From CAWHPS01 sp963831235 (GTDB lineage: Bacteria > Fibrobacterota > OXYB2-FULL-49-7 > JAEUSG01): a stretch of 64,000 nucleotides of DNA. Location: contig CAWHPS010000061.1 of assembly GCA_963831235.1 (NCBI GenBank), positions 1-64,000 on the forward strand. Direction: 5' to 3'. Of this stretch, positions 34,216 through 43,726 are shown in pieces. Below the pieces are notes generated by a model. The model did no database searches. It was given only the letters and a program-made list of their open reading frames with translations, and was not told where the DNA came from. Position 1 is the first letter of the stretch. The number at the start of each line of letters is the position of its first letter. The translations under genes were made by a program, and so were the position numbers.

Positions 34216-35448
34216 ATGAAAAGAATCATTTTATTTGCATTAATTGCCATATGTTTCGCAGCTTTTATGCCTAACGCTCAAACTTGGGCAATCGGCTCTT
34301 TTACCGGGACCGTTGTTGATTCCGCAACGAACGAACCTGTTGAAGACGCTGTTGTTATAATAAGCCGTTACTCGGTCAACCCTGAAATAGTCGATACCTG
34401 TTTTACAGATACTTTGGGGACTTATTTATTTGACAGTCTCCTGACCGGACGAAGATATCCATATACCCTGACAGTCGTGACCGACAGTTTCGCCTTAGCC
34501 GTGAAGAGCAATCTGATCCTCTCAAGCAACCAGATTGATACCGTGGATTTTTATCTGGTCGCTCCGGATACCACGGCCCCCCCCCAATCCGCATATGGCG
34601 TCTTCCTGGGCAATGTCACGGATTCCCTTACAGGACAACCGTTATCAGGCGTGCGGGTGGTCCTCAATACCCGAATCAATGCCGCCTGGCAAGCCGTGGA
34701 TTCTATGCTCACGGGCGCGGACGGCCTTTTCCGTTTTGACAGCATACCCGCCTCCTTAACGGTCCGCTATGCTGTTTCCGCTTCCATTGCGGGCTACGTG
34801 CCGGAAAGCCGCAACAATCTTTATGCGGACAGCGGGTCAGTGGATACGGTTAATTTCCTGCTCATTGCCATGGACACCACCAACAGCTGGCTGTTGTCCG
34901 GGATTGTGACATCGGATTCGCTCAATGGACGCCCTCTGGCAAACGCCTTGGTTGAAGTCGTGCAAAAAACCGGAACGGAATTCCATTATTCCACGACAAC
35001 GGATGACGCCGGTGGCTTTGAAGTCCTGGTAGTTGACGCGGCAAGGACTTATTCCATTATCGTCACGCTGACCGGCTATAAAACAAAGACCGTGTCACTC
35101 GCCGTCGCAGAGGATTCAACAGAGACGGCGATCTTCATGGTTCCGGAAACACTCATAACGGGTGTGACGATTGGAGTCGCCGCCAATAATGGATACCGCC
35201 TGTCCGTCACACCTAATCCGGCCAATGCCGGCGTAACGATTGCATACGGACTTCCCATGGGTGTCTCTGCGCAAATTGCACTCTATGGTATTGACGGAAG
35301 ACTGGTTCGCCTCCTTTCCGGCAACCGGACCGTTCAATGCGGAAATTCTCTCAGAATCAATATTACAGGAATACCGGCGGGGGCTTATATTGTCAAAGCG
35401 GATGCGGGAGACAGACAGCTCATTCAAAGATTGATAATTCAAAGGTAG
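34216..35448 (+). CDS. Secreted protein with three CarboxypepD-regulatory-like domains and a sorting-type C-terminus
   Basis: 410 residues. Signal peptide (about 1-21). Three consecutive beta-sandwich repeats (about 28-117, 127-220, 226-308) show the FTGTVVDSATNEPVEDA, FLGNVTDSLTGQPLSGV and LSGIVTSDSLNGRPLANA openings. The last 85 residues (VTPNPANAGVTIAYGLP ... IPAGAYIVKADAG) match the type-A C-terminal sorting domain used by type IX secretion. It is probably surface exposed, structural or carbohydrate associated. Confidence 0.82.
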   Translation: MKRIILFALIAICFAAFMPNAQTWAIGSFTGTVVDSATNEPVEDAVVIISRYSVNPEIVDTCFTDTLGTYLFDSLLTGRRYPYTLTVVTDSFALAVKSNLILSSNQIDTVDFYLVAPDTTAPPQSAYGVFLGNVTDSLTGQPLSGVRVVLNTRINAAWQAVDSMLTGADGLFRFDSIPASLTVRYAVSASIAGYVPESRNNLYADSGSVDTVNFLLIAMDTTNSWLLSGIVTSDSLNGRPLANALVEVVQKTGTEFHYSTTTDDAGGFEVLVVDAARTYSIIVTLTGYKTKTVSLAVAEDSTETAIFMVPETLITGVTIGVAANNGYRLSVTPNPANAGVTIAYGLPMGVSAQIALYGIDGRLVRLLSGNRTVQCGNSLRINITGIPAGAYIVKADAGDRQLIQRLIIQR

Positions 35449-35489
35449 TGATTAAAAACAATCACTCATCAATCGTTATTAATCTTTAC

Positions 35490-35515
35490 AAAGGGGTGTA
35501 AGAACACCCCTTTTT
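35490..35515 (+). terminator. Rho-independent terminator (first copy)
   Basis: GGGGTGT, loop AAGA, ACACCCC, flanked by AAA/TTT and followed by TTTTTGTTTT. The 30 bases before it are repeated ahead of the terminator at 36042. Confidence 0.85.
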
Positions 35516-35524
35516 GTTTTCCTT

Positions 35525-35632
35525 CACAAAACGCACGGCTTCAAGTACGACACGGACCCGGACAATGCCCTGGGTATGGCCCACCGGATAAGCTTTTCAA
35601 TGAGTCTCTTGCCTGCACGGCAGCGCGAATAG
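35525..35632 (+). pseudogene. Possible relic of an outer-membrane protein C-terminus
   Basis: An open frame with no start encodes HGFKYDTDPDNALGMAHR then ISFSMSLLPARQRE before a TAG. The composition and the terminal beta-strand-like end resemble the end of a barrel protein. It lies after a terminator and has no promoter, so it is taken as a gene fragment. Evidence is slight. Confidence 0.3.
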
Positions 35633-35755
35633 GGAACTGTATTAAAATTAATGGCAGACAGTCAAAGAAAAAGGTATTTTTGTAGTATGATTACAAGAGC
35701 TGTCCACCGCGTCTCAATAAAGACTGCCAAAGAAAAGGCTTTGCCGATCATTTTG

Positions 35756-35800
35756 GACGGTTTTCAAAGACGGAACCGTCTTCGTTCCTCTATCGAGGAA
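35756..35800 (+). other. Structured intergenic segment with alternative hairpins
   Basis: GACGGTT at 35756 can pair with AACCGTC at 35774, or AAGACGG at 35767 with CCGTCTT at 35776; the two stems exclude each other. A TTCCTC-TATC-GAGGAA hairpin follows. The surrounding gap (35633-36014) has no convincing gene; a 73-codon frame at 35651 looks random. A small RNA or attenuator is possible. Confidence 0.3.
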
Positions 35801-36041
35801 AATCGTCGTAATCGTTTTAAGGTAAAAAGAGATGCCTTGCACAATAACAGACCTCAAATCTGCCCTATCTGAAGTATCCGGAAAATATTCGGCTGAACCT
35901 GAAAAACTACCCATCTTTCACATTAAATACAAGATTGACATTTAGTTCATATCTAAGCCTATACGGCAAGAATTTATTGTCTTCGCTCTGTAAATTCAGA
36001 ACTGATTAATTTCCATCACTCGTCAATTATTATTAATCTTT

Positions 36042-36073
36042 AAAAGGGGTGCATCAGGCGCCCCTTCTTTCTT
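36042..36073 (+). terminator. Rho-independent terminator (second copy)
   Basis: AAGGGGTGC, loop ATCAG, GCGCCCCTT with one G-U pair, followed by CTTTCTTTCTT. The flank at 36015-36045 is about 80% identical to 35461-35492, pointing to a local duplication. Confidence 0.75.
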
Positions 36074-36100
36074 TCTTCTGATAAAATCGCACTCCCAAAC

Positions 36101-36115
36101 CGGCATACTCTTTGC
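36101..36115 (+). promoter_or_regulatory. Sigma-54 promoter of the exopolysaccharide operon
   Basis: CGGCATACTCTTTGC has GG and GC 12 bases apart and matches the -24/-12 consensus at most positions. The start point would be near 36127, leaving a short leader with an AAGGAGG site before the ATG at 36141. Confidence 0.65.
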
Positions 36116-36140
36116 GATAGCTCTTCGCAAGGAGGCAACC

Positions 36141-36953
36141 ATGATAGATTATGATCTGACCAACTACAAAGCAGTGATTCTGTGCGGCGGACAAGGCACC
36201 CGGATTCGCGGCGTGGCCGATGGCATCCCGAAACCCTTGATTGACGTGGGCGGCAAGCCCATTCTCTGGCACATTATGAAGACCTATTCTTTTTATGGAA
36301 TCAGGAAATTTGTTTTGTGCCTCGGATACAGGGGCGACGCAATTATCGATTATTTCGAAAACTACCAGAGCCGGACGCATGATTTTTCAATGACCATCCG
36401 GAACCGTGACAATAAAGTGTTTATGGATGAAGATCGGAATGATCGGGATGTGGATGGATGGGAAATCACCTTTGCGCTTACAGGAGAAAAAACCATGACT
36501 GGTGGGCGGTTAAAACGCATCCGGAAACATATCCAGGAAGAGCACTTTTTCGCCACTTACGGCGACGGGCTTTCGGATGTCGATATTCAGGCGCTGTTCA
36601 AATACCACCAGGCGGGAGGCCGAACGGCCACACTCACCGGCGTGCATCTTCCTACTACATTCGGCATAGTGGAATCCGATGAAAATGGCAAGATTTCCTC
36701 TTTCCGGGAAAAACCGGTTTTACCCGGCCGTATTAACGGTGGTTTTTTTGTGTTTACACCGCAGATATTTGATCACATTGACAATGACGAAACAGTGCTT
36801 GAAGACATCCCTTTCAAGCGGCTTGTGCGCACCAATGGAATCGGCATGTTTTCGTGGGACGGTTTCTGGCACTGCATGGATACTTTCAAGGACCACCAGG
36901 AGCTTAACAAAATGTGGAACGAGGGCAAAGCGCCCTGGAAGCTGTGGGCGTGA
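36141..36953 (+). CDS. rfbF: Glucose-1-phosphate cytidylyltransferase
   Basis: 270 residues. N-terminal nucleotidyl-transfer motif AVILCGGQGTRIRGV with the PKPLIDVGGKPILWHIM segment, then YGDGLSDVD and GGFFVFTPQIFDHID. This is the RfbF/AscA family that makes CDP-glucose from CTP and glucose 1-phosphate in the cytoplasm. It is followed by the CDP-glucose dehydratase gene, so the pair forms CDP-4-keto-6-deoxyglucose. First gene of a sigma-54 type operon. Confidence 0.95.
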   Translation: MIDYDLTNYKAVILCGGQGTRIRGVADGIPKPLIDVGGKPILWHIMKTYSFYGIRKFVLCLGYRGDAIIDYFENYQSRTHDFSMTIRNRDNKVFMDEDRNDRDVDGWEITFALTGEKTMTGGRLKRIRKHIQEEHFFATYGDGLSDVDIQALFKYHQAGGRTATLTGVHLPTTFGIVESDENGKISSFREKPVLPGRINGGFFVFTPQIFDHIDNDETVLEDIPFKRLVRTNGIGMFSWDGFWHCMDTFKDHQELNKMWNEGKAPWKLWA

Positions 36954-36957
36954 CCTC

Positions 36958-38058
36958 ATGATGGAAAAACTTTTTGGCGGAATTTATGAGGGTAAAAAGG
37001 TCCTGGTTACGGGCCACACGGGGTTCAAAGGTTCCTGGCTCGTGCTCTGGCTCAAATCGCTTGGCGCGGAAGTCACCGGATTTTCTCTTAAGCCCCCTAC
37101 GGATCCCAACCACTTTGACTGTCTTAAGATGAATATCCGAAGCATAATCGGCGACATCACAAAATTTAACGAACTGCAAAAAGCCGTTGACGCCTGCGGC
37201 CCGGACATCGTGTTTCATCTCGCGGCCCAGCCAATTGTCCGCGCCTCTTACTCTGATCCGGTGGGCACCTATGCGGCCAATGTCATGGGCACGCTGCACC
37301 TGTGCGAGGCCTGCCGCTTTAATGCGTCTGTGCGGGCGATTGTGGCCATTACAACGGACAAGGTGTACCAGAACCGCGAATGGTGGTGGGGTTACAGGGA
37401 AATTGATCCTCTGGGAGGATATGACCCATACAGCGCGTCCAAGGCTTGTGCGGACATTCTATTGTCGAGTTACCGCGACTCTTTTTTCAACGCATCAAAA
37501 TACGGCGCATCGCACCGGACGCTCCTTGCCGTAACCCGCGCGGGCAATGTGATTGGCGGAGGTGATTGGGCATCCGACCGCCTGATTCCGGACATGGTCC
37601 GTGCCGCAAGCAAAAAGGAAACCCTTGTCATTCGCAGTCCGCAATCCACCCGGCCCTGGCAGCATGTGCTGGAGTGTCTTAGCGGGTACCTGTTGATTGG
37701 GCAGAAGTTGCTCGAAGGGAACATCAGCATGGGCACAGCGTTTAATTTCGGACCGCCATCGGAGGATGTGCTCCCGGTGGAGGAGATTGTAAAACAATCG
37801 CAAGGCCATTGGTCCGAGGTACAATACCGGATAGAGCAGCAGGGCGCGCCGCTGCACGAGGCGCGTACCCTCACGCTGGATTGCGCAAAAGCGCAGGGGG
37901 CGCTTGATTGGTCGCCTGTCTGGACCTTTGAAAAAGCTCTCAGCCGGACCTTGTCCTGGTATCGCGAATTTTATTCGTCGGGAAAAATTCAGAGCATGGA
38001 AGATTTGGATTGTTATGTTGCGGACGCTAAAACAAAGGGGGCGATATGGGCAAAGTAA
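36958..38058 (+). CDS. rfbG: CDP-glucose 4,6-dehydratase
   Basis: 366 residues from ATG 36958 (ATG 36961 is equivalent). Short-chain dehydrogenase fold: NAD motif VTGHTGFKGSWL, catalytic YxxxK in YDPYSASKACAD, TTDKVYQNREWWWGYRE and the RPWQHVLE signature of RfbG. It converts CDP-glucose to CDP-4-keto-6-deoxyglucose. It overlaps the next epimerase gene by 13 bases. No RfbH (3-deoxygenation) gene follows, so the product is probably a 6-deoxyhexose made by the next enzyme. Confidence 0.94.
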   Translation: MMEKLFGGIYEGKKVLVTGHTGFKGSWLVLWLKSLGAEVTGFSLKPPTDPNHFDCLKMNIRSIIGDITKFNELQKAVDACGPDIVFHLAAQPIVRASYSDPVGTYAANVMGTLHLCEACRFNASVRAIVAITTDKVYQNREWWWGYREIDPLGGYDPYSASKACADILLSSYRDSFFNASKYGASHRTLLAVTRAGNVIGGGDWASDRLIPDMVRAASKKETLVIRSPQSTRPWQHVLECLSGYLLIGQKLLEGNISMGTAFNFGPPSEDVLPVEEIVKQSQGHWSEVQYRIEQQGAPLHEARTLTLDCAKAQGALDWSPVWTFEKALSRTLSWYREFYSSGKIQSMEDLDCYVADAKTKGAIWAK

Positions 38059-38981
38059 CTCTGGTGACCGGCGCAAACGGATTTGTGGGCCGGCATCTTA
38101 TCCACCGTCTTTCACAGGACAAGGAGCGGATCATTGTGGCAACTGATGTTCAGGACGCCCTTATCCCATTGTCCGAAAAGGAACGCTTAACGGTTTACCG
38201 CAAAGGCGATTTATCGGAACGGGCTGTTATCGAGCAATTGAAAGAGGAATTTCGTTTTGACTGCATCATCAATCTGGCGGCCGTGCTTTCCCAGGCCGCG
38301 GATATGGAAACCTACTTTTCAATCATGAATTCCAATATCCGTGCAACTTTCCTGCTGCTCGAAATAGCCAAAAGCCATAAAGCGCGCTTCATATTTCCAT
38401 CCACCGCGTTGGTTTACGGCAACCAGAAAGGGCCTTTTAAGGAAGAGATGCTGACCGATCCCGGCGACTTTTATTCCCTGTCAAAACTCATGTGCGAACA
38501 GCTCATCCGTTTTTACGGGCACAAATATGATGTCCCATCCGTAATATTCCGCATAGGTATTTTGTACGGGCCGTCGCAAACCGGCGGTATGTTCATTCCA
38601 TCCCTGGTAAATGCGCTACTGTCCCATAGGGAATTCCCCATGACCCCGGGCGAGCAAACACGGGATTTTGTTTACATCGGTGATTTTGCGGCCGCAGTGG
38701 AAAAAATACTCTCGGACGAGAAAATTTCCGGCACCTTCAATATCGGGACTGGCAACGCGCCCACACTGAAAGCGGTGGCTCAAATGGCGGAGAAGATCGC
38801 GGGCGTGGAAAACTGTGTTCGTCCGGGTGCTGTTCCTTACCGGGAAAAGGAGTCCTGGGAATATTGTCTTGACGCCGGCAAGGCAAAAAGTGCGTTCGGC
38901 TGGAACGCGGCCACAGACATCGAACACGGGCTTGCTGATACCATCGATTACTTAAAAAAGAAAGGGGTGCCGCATGCTTAA
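38046..38981 (+). CDS. NAD-dependent sugar-nucleotide epimerase/dehydratase
   Basis: 311 residues. Extended SDR fold with VTGANGFVGRHLIHRL, catalytic YSLSKLMCEQL and FPSTALVYG. It probably reduces or epimerises the CDP-4-keto sugar produced by the two preceding enzymes; the exact product is not evident. It overlaps the TPR gene downstream by 8 bases. Confidence 0.88.
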   Translation: MGKVTLVTGANGFVGRHLIHRLSQDKERIIVATDVQDALIPLSEKERLTVYRKGDLSERAVIEQLKEEFRFDCIINLAAVLSQAADMETYFSIMNSNIRATFLLLEIAKSHKARFIFPSTALVYGNQKGPFKEEMLTDPGDFYSLSKLMCEQLIRFYGHKYDVPSVIFRIGILYGPSQTGGMFIPSLVNALLSHREFPMTPGEQTRDFVYIGDFAAAVEKILSDEKISGTFNIGTGNAPTLKAVAQMAEKIAGVENCVRPGAVPYREKESWEYCLDAGKAKSAFGWNAATDIEHGLADTIDYLKKKGVPHA

Positions 38982-39816
38982 ATTAATACTTACGGTTCCA
39001 TTTATCGTCGGCAGCCTGTTTGCGGCCACTTCCGAGCTACAGCCCTGTGTCAAAAAAGCAGAGAAGGCTTTTCGGAACAGACAATTCGATAAAACCCTCA
39101 CCATCCTTTCCGGGTGCATGGAAGACAGTGCCACAAACTGCATGAAGGGCCTTTCCTATTATGGCTTGTATAATCCGGATTCCGTGGTGGAATACCTCGG
39201 CCGTGCGGCCAGGAGTTCGTCGGCAACCGACACCGTGCTCATTTGTCTTGCCGAATCGCGGCTGTGGAAGAAGGAATTTGATGAGGCGCACCGCCTGCTT
39301 GCCCGTACCGATGACAAAACATTGCCGGGATACAAACGGGTGGCAGCCCTCTACCTTGAAATGACAGGCGAGCTTGCCGGCGCTGCGGCCCTGTACGACA
39401 GTCTCATCTTGGTCGAGAAACAGCCATGGAACAGCCTCATGCGAAAAGCGCAGGTCCTTTCCTGGATGAAGCGTTTCGACGAATCCATCGTGATTTTCTC
39501 CCGCGTGGCCTTAAGCGACAGCGCTCCCCTGCCCGTGCGTTTGTCCGCGGTCATCCGCCGCGCCGAGGTAAAAGCCTGGCAACATCAATTTCCCTCAGCG
39601 TTCCATGAGTTGGACAGTCTGATTCATCTTCTGGCCAGGGTCAAGGACCCCGTGTCCCGCGACCGTATTGTTGAAGCGCTCCAGCTCAAGGGACAGGTGC
39701 TGGAATGGGATGGCCGGTTTCAAGAGGCCAAGGAAACCTATAAGGATATTCTGCTGAAGGATCCCGGCAACAAACGGGCAAAACTCATCCTGGAAAAACT
39801 GTTATGGGTCAAATAA
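38974..39816 (+). CDS. Exported TPR protein of the exopolysaccharide locus
   Basis: 280 residues with a signal peptide (about 1-18). The rest consists of helical repeat pairs of the TPR type (AEKAFRNRQFDKTLTILSG, RFQEAKETYKDILLKDPGNK). In synthase-dependent polysaccharide systems a periplasmic TPR protein links the synthase to the outer-membrane porin (AlgK, BcsC, PgaA). Its position next to the processive glycosyltransferase supports that role. Confidence 0.8.
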   Translation: MLKLILTVPFIVGSLFAATSELQPCVKKAEKAFRNRQFDKTLTILSGCMEDSATNCMKGLSYYGLYNPDSVVEYLGRAARSSSATDTVLICLAESRLWKKEFDEAHRLLARTDDKTLPGYKRVAALYLEMTGELAGAAALYDSLILVEKQPWNSLMRKAQVLSWMKRFDESIVIFSRVALSDSAPLPVRLSAVIRRAEVKAWQHQFPSAFHELDSLIHLLARVKDPVSRDRIVEALQLKGQVLEWDGRFQEAKETYKDILLKDPGNKRAKLILEKLLWVK

Positions 39817-41336
39817 ATTGGGGCAGTGCTGTCTGCCAAACCGGAACAACGGCCGTCCGGATCACTCCATGGGACCGTGTGGTCTTTGCGCTCCTGGTGG
39901 TGGTTGGGATTGAATCCGCCCTCTATTATGCTGACTATTGGTTCCTTGGCGGTCACCGTAAAAACATCCTGCTTTTCATTATTTTAAGCTATGCGGTCTT
40001 CCGCGGCGTGCTGCGGTCTGCGGTAAGCTGGATATTCATGCAGTTTGTCAATATTCCGTCTCCGGGCCCCGCTCCGCAGGGGCTTTCCGTGGACGTGTTC
40101 CTTACGGCCATGCCTGGCGAGCCCTTCCCCATGTTCGACACAACCCTGCGTGCGGTTCAGAAGATGACGTATCCCCATTCCACCTATCTCCTCGATGGCG
40201 GCGATGATCCGGCGCTTAAAACTTTATGCGCTGAAATAAGTGTGACCCATGTGAACTGCAAGGGCATCGGCGGAGCCAAGGCGGGCAAAATAAACCATTG
40301 CCTGGCCAATCATTCACGCGGTGAATTCGTCCTGGTGCTCGATCCCGACCATATTCCGGCTCCGGATTTTCTGGATCGCGCCCTGCCCTGTTTTACCGGA
40401 AGTCGGGTCGGCTTTGTCCAGGTGGTGCAGGCCTATTACAACCAGGGCAAAAACACGGTGTCCCGCGCTGCTGCGGAACAAACCTTCGGGTTCTACGGGC
40501 CGCTCATGATGGGGCTGGATGGACTTCGCATGTCCATTGCCATCGGCGCCAACTGTCTGTTCCGCCGGGCCGCGCTTGACTCCATCGGAGGCCATGCCGT
40601 TCATCTGGCCGAGGATGCCTGCACCTCGATCCGTTTACATGCAGCCGGATGGGAGAGCCGTTATCTGCCCTTCCGTGCCTCCTACGGCCTGGTGCCTGAG
40701 GACCTTCAGACCTTCTTCAAGCAGCAGATTAAATGGGCCACCGGCATGTTCAATCTTTTCACTCAGGAATATCCGCGGCTTTTTTCAAAACTCAACCTTC
40801 AGCAAAAAATCTATTATCTGTTCGCCGGGACTTTTTATCTGAATGGCGTGGTAACATTTCTAACCATCATCATTCCCATTATCTTTTTGTTCCTGCAAAT
40901 CTACGCCATCGAAATGCCCTTGGGCGGCTTTGCCCTTCATATAACACCTTATCTTATTTCATTTCTGGCCATAAGTATTTTTATCCAGCGCTGGTACACG
41001 GACAAGCAGGAACGCGGCTTTCCCTGGCGCTCCATGTTTCTCGAAAAAGGGACCTGGCCCATTTATGCCATGAGTTTTTTATACGCGGTTTCAGGAAAAA
41101 AGGTGCCTTTTCTTCCAACACCCAAGGACGGGAAGAACCGCATCAGCCTTTCGCTTCTGCTGCCCCACCTTATCGCAGTTGCGTTGTCGCTTCTGGCCGT
41201 GGCCTTTCCCTTTGTCTATTACCACCGTATTGATTATGGTACGCACCTGATGATGCTCTTTGCGCTCATGAACGTGGCAACCCTTCTTCCTGTAATCCTC
41301 TGGGGCTTTGCGGAAAGGCGGAGGGCAGGATCATGA
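39804..41336 (+). CDS. Processive family-2 glycosyltransferase (cellulose-synthase-like)
   Basis: 510 residues. Two N-terminal membrane helices, a cytoplasmic GT-A domain and four or five C-terminal helices. Catalytic motifs are in order: LDGGDD, DPDH (DxD-like), the base in AEDACTS and the QQIKW variant of QxxRW. It would polymerise and extrude a beta-linked glycan through the inner membrane. No PilZ domain is seen. The linked CDP-sugar genes may modify or feed the polymer, but the donor is not shown by sequence. Confidence 0.92.
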   Translation: MGQINWGSAVCQTGTTAVRITPWDRVVFALLVVVGIESALYYADYWFLGGHRKNILLFIILSYAVFRGVLRSAVSWIFMQFVNIPSPGPAPQGLSVDVFLTAMPGEPFPMFDTTLRAVQKMTYPHSTYLLDGGDDPALKTLCAEISVTHVNCKGIGGAKAGKINHCLANHSRGEFVLVLDPDHIPAPDFLDRALPCFTGSRVGFVQVVQAYYNQGKNTVSRAAAEQTFGFYGPLMMGLDGLRMSIAIGANCLFRRAALDSIGGHAVHLAEDACTSIRLHAAGWESRYLPFRASYGLVPEDLQTFFKQQIKWATGMFNLFTQEYPRLFSKLNLQQKIYYLFAGTFYLNGVVTFLTIIIPIIFLFLQIYAIEMPLGGFALHITPYLISFLAISIFIQRWYTDKQERGFPWRSMFLEKGTWPIYAMSFLYAVSGKKVPFLPTPKDGKNRISLSLLLPHLIAVALSLLAVAFPFVYYHRIDYGTHLMMLFALMNVATLLPVILWGFAERRRAGS

Positions 41337-42407
41337 AACCACGCCGAAGCATTGCCGCTTTTCTTCTGTTCCCGGGGCTTTTACTCTTCATTTATGCTTT
41401 CGGCATAAAACCGATGGAACAGCTCGGGCTGGAAGCATATCACCGTCTGGTTGTCCGCAATCTGGTAGAGGACAAACAGGGGCTGGTTCCAAAGGAATCC
41501 TTTCTTCTCGGTATTTACCGGCCAGAGCTTCCATATCAGTTTAACCAGCTATACACTATCCAGGAACGGCTTGGGACGCGCATCTCCATAGTATCGTATT
41601 ATCAGGCCTGGGGAGAGGGCGAAGAATATGATTTCAGGCAGGAAGTGAATAAGAACCTCAGCAAGGGCGGGTTTACACCGCTCATAACCTGGGAGCCCTG
41701 GGTGGCTGCTTTCCCCGGATACAAAGACCGCAGAGTGGACTCCTCGCTGGTGCTTTTAGCTAGCGGCGCTTTTGACGGATACATTCGGTCCTGGGCGCGG
41801 CAGGCTGTTATTTACGGCAAGCCCTTTTATCTTCGGCCGGGCCATGAAATGTCCAATGCCTGGTATTCCTGGAGCGCGCAATATGGGAACACACCCGAAA
41901 TCTACAAGAACTTCTGGCGTCATGTACACCGGATATTCGAGGAAGAGGGAGCTCGGAATGTGGCATTTGTCTGGAACACCTTACACCCCGCAAGACACTG
42001 CCTGTTATCCCGGCGATGCGTTTGTGGATTGGATTGGACTTGACATCTTCAATTTCGGCTCCCTTTCACAAGATGGGATATGGATGGATTTTTACACGGT
42101 CACGAAAATATTGTATGACGCGGTGAAAGACCATGGCAAGCCCATCCTGGTGGCTGAGGCCGGATGCGCATCAAACGGTGGCAGCAAGAACAACTGGTTT
42201 CGTGACATGTTTCATTCCCTTGCAGTTGGGAACTTCCCGCTCATTAAAGGACTCGTGCTGTTCGACACGCCAATGGCCGTGACCCCGACAGGAATTCCCG
42301 CTGATCTGGGAATATCCTCGGATAATGAGGTGTTCAACATCATTGACACAACCGAAATAATTCATCAACTGAATATTAAACCTTATAAGAAAGGGGCAAA
42401 AGAATGA
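41333..42407 (+). pseudogene. GH26-type glycoside hydrolase, split by a +1 frameshift
   Basis: Two overlapping frames together encode one exported GH26 enzyme of about 357 residues. The first (41333-42043) has the membrane/signal segment and the acid-base motif RPGHEMSNAWYSW. The second (open across the junction, ending 42407) has the nucleophile region PILVAEAGCAS. The frames meet near 41975: deleting one T of CACCTTACACC gives a continuous FVWNTYTPQDTACYPG. Neither half alone has both catalytic Glu residues. A hydrolase beside a polysaccharide synthase normally trims the polymer in the periplasm (compare BcsZ, AlgL). Confidence 0.82.
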
Positions 42408-43726
42408 TTAAGCCAACACTTGTTTTACTCTGCCTGTTCGCGGGACTGAATATGGCGCTGGCGGATGAGGTACTCACCACCACTTCTACGGATACCTGGG
42501 GGCTTTTATCGGATCAAAAAATGGTTTACATGGATTATCATTACCTGACCGCCACAACTTTTTGGGCTGAAATTCTTATGGTGGATCTTGCCACAAAGGC
42601 CAAGACCGCCCTGTATCCCACTGAAAATAAAACGTATCCGTATTATCTCTCGTATGGTTTTTCCGGCAGCCATCTGGCCTATGTCCCCTACCTTTCATCC
42701 GGCGGTTCCGGCGGATATGCCGGCGGCGCTACCTGCAATCTGAACTATAAAAACATCGCAACCGGCGCTTCACGCCAATTGACGACAAACACGGCCTGGA
42801 AAGAGATGGTGTGGGTTGGAGGCGATGTGGTGGTCTGGGTGGATTACCGTTATCGTGTAGCCCTGACACTCGATAGTCTCAATTCAGAAATATTTCTTTA
42901 TGATCTTGTCTCCAACCAGGAACAACGTCTGACAAGCGACCATGCTTATCAGGGCTATCCCTGCACGGATGGACAGAGTGTTGCCTGGATCGATTACTCT
43001 GGGGCATACGGCAAGCTCATGTTACACACGATTGCCACCGGTGAAACAAAAGAAATCGCCCCCTATGACGCAGGCAAGAACAACCCCCGTATTTGCGGCA
43101 ATTATGTTGTTTGGGAGGATTACCGGAATGTTGGAAATGATCCAAAAAATGTGGACCTTTACCTGTATGATATTACAACTGATGTTGTAAGTCCGGTTTG
43201 CCTTGCACCCGGATTTCAGGGAAGGCTCTATATCGAAGGAACAAAAGTCGTCTGGGAGGATTATCGGAATGCCACTATTGCTGATCCTTCGAATGCGGAT
43301 ATTTACGGATACGATATCGTGAACCGACAAGAGTCACCGCTTGTGACAGGAGTCGGGTATCAGGCACATCCCACACTGTATGGCAACAGGCTTTGTTGGA
43401 TGGATAAAAACGCTGGTATTATGACGCTGCAATTAACGGAGTGGATAACTTCAGCTTCAGAGTCGATGCCTATAGCGACTTTAACAGGACCATCATTGTA
43501 TTTGTCAGTTGCCGGAAAAGTCCGGATTCAAGGGATTTTTACGGAATCCTCTGTGAGGGTTCAGGTGCTGGATCTCTCTGGAAAAATAATCGCCAATGGA
43601 CATTGTACCGGCATCGGGAATGGTTACTCTGAAATCCCGCTTCACCGCTCTTTGAGGCCGGGAGTTTATGCGTTACGACTGCATATTGGAAACAATAAAA
43701 CGATGCATAAGGTTATTGCATGGTAA
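42404..43726 (+). CDS. Exported TolB-like beta-propeller with sorting-type C-terminus
   Basis: 440 residues. Signal peptide (about 1-20), then six or so propeller blades with repeated VWEDYRN/VWVDYRY-type strands, and a final 80 residues resembling the type-A sorting domain (VRVQVLDLSGKIIANG, LRPGVYALRLHIGN). It is probably a surface protein that binds a polymer. It overlaps the GH26 gene by four bases and the barrel gene by seven. Confidence 0.78.
   Translation: MIKPTLVLLCLFAGLNMALADEVLTTTSTDTWGLLSDQKMVYMDYHYLTATTFWAEILMVDLATKAKTALYPTENKTYPYYLSYGFSGSHLAYVPYLSSGGSGGYAGGATCNLNYKNIATGASRQLTTNTAWKEMVWVGGDVVVWVDYRYRVALTLDSLNSEIFLYDLVSNQEQRLTSDHAYQGYPCTDGQSVAWIDYSGAYGKLMLHTIATGETKEIAPYDAGKNNPRICGNYVVWEDYRNVGNDPKNVDLYLYDITTDVVSPVCLAPGFQGRLYIEGTKVVWEDYRNATIADPSNADIYGYDIVNRQESPLVTGVGYQAHPTLYGNRLCWMDKNAGIMTLQLTEWITSASESMPIATLTGPSLYLSVAGKVRIQGIFTESSVRVQVLDLSGKIIANGHCTGIGNGYSEIPLHRSLRPGVYALRLHIGNNKTMHKVIAW

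Noticed and set aside
35651..35872. 73-codon ORF in the 35449-36140 gap
   Set aside because: No ribosome site, basic low-complexity composition and overlap with hairpins; not credible as a gene.
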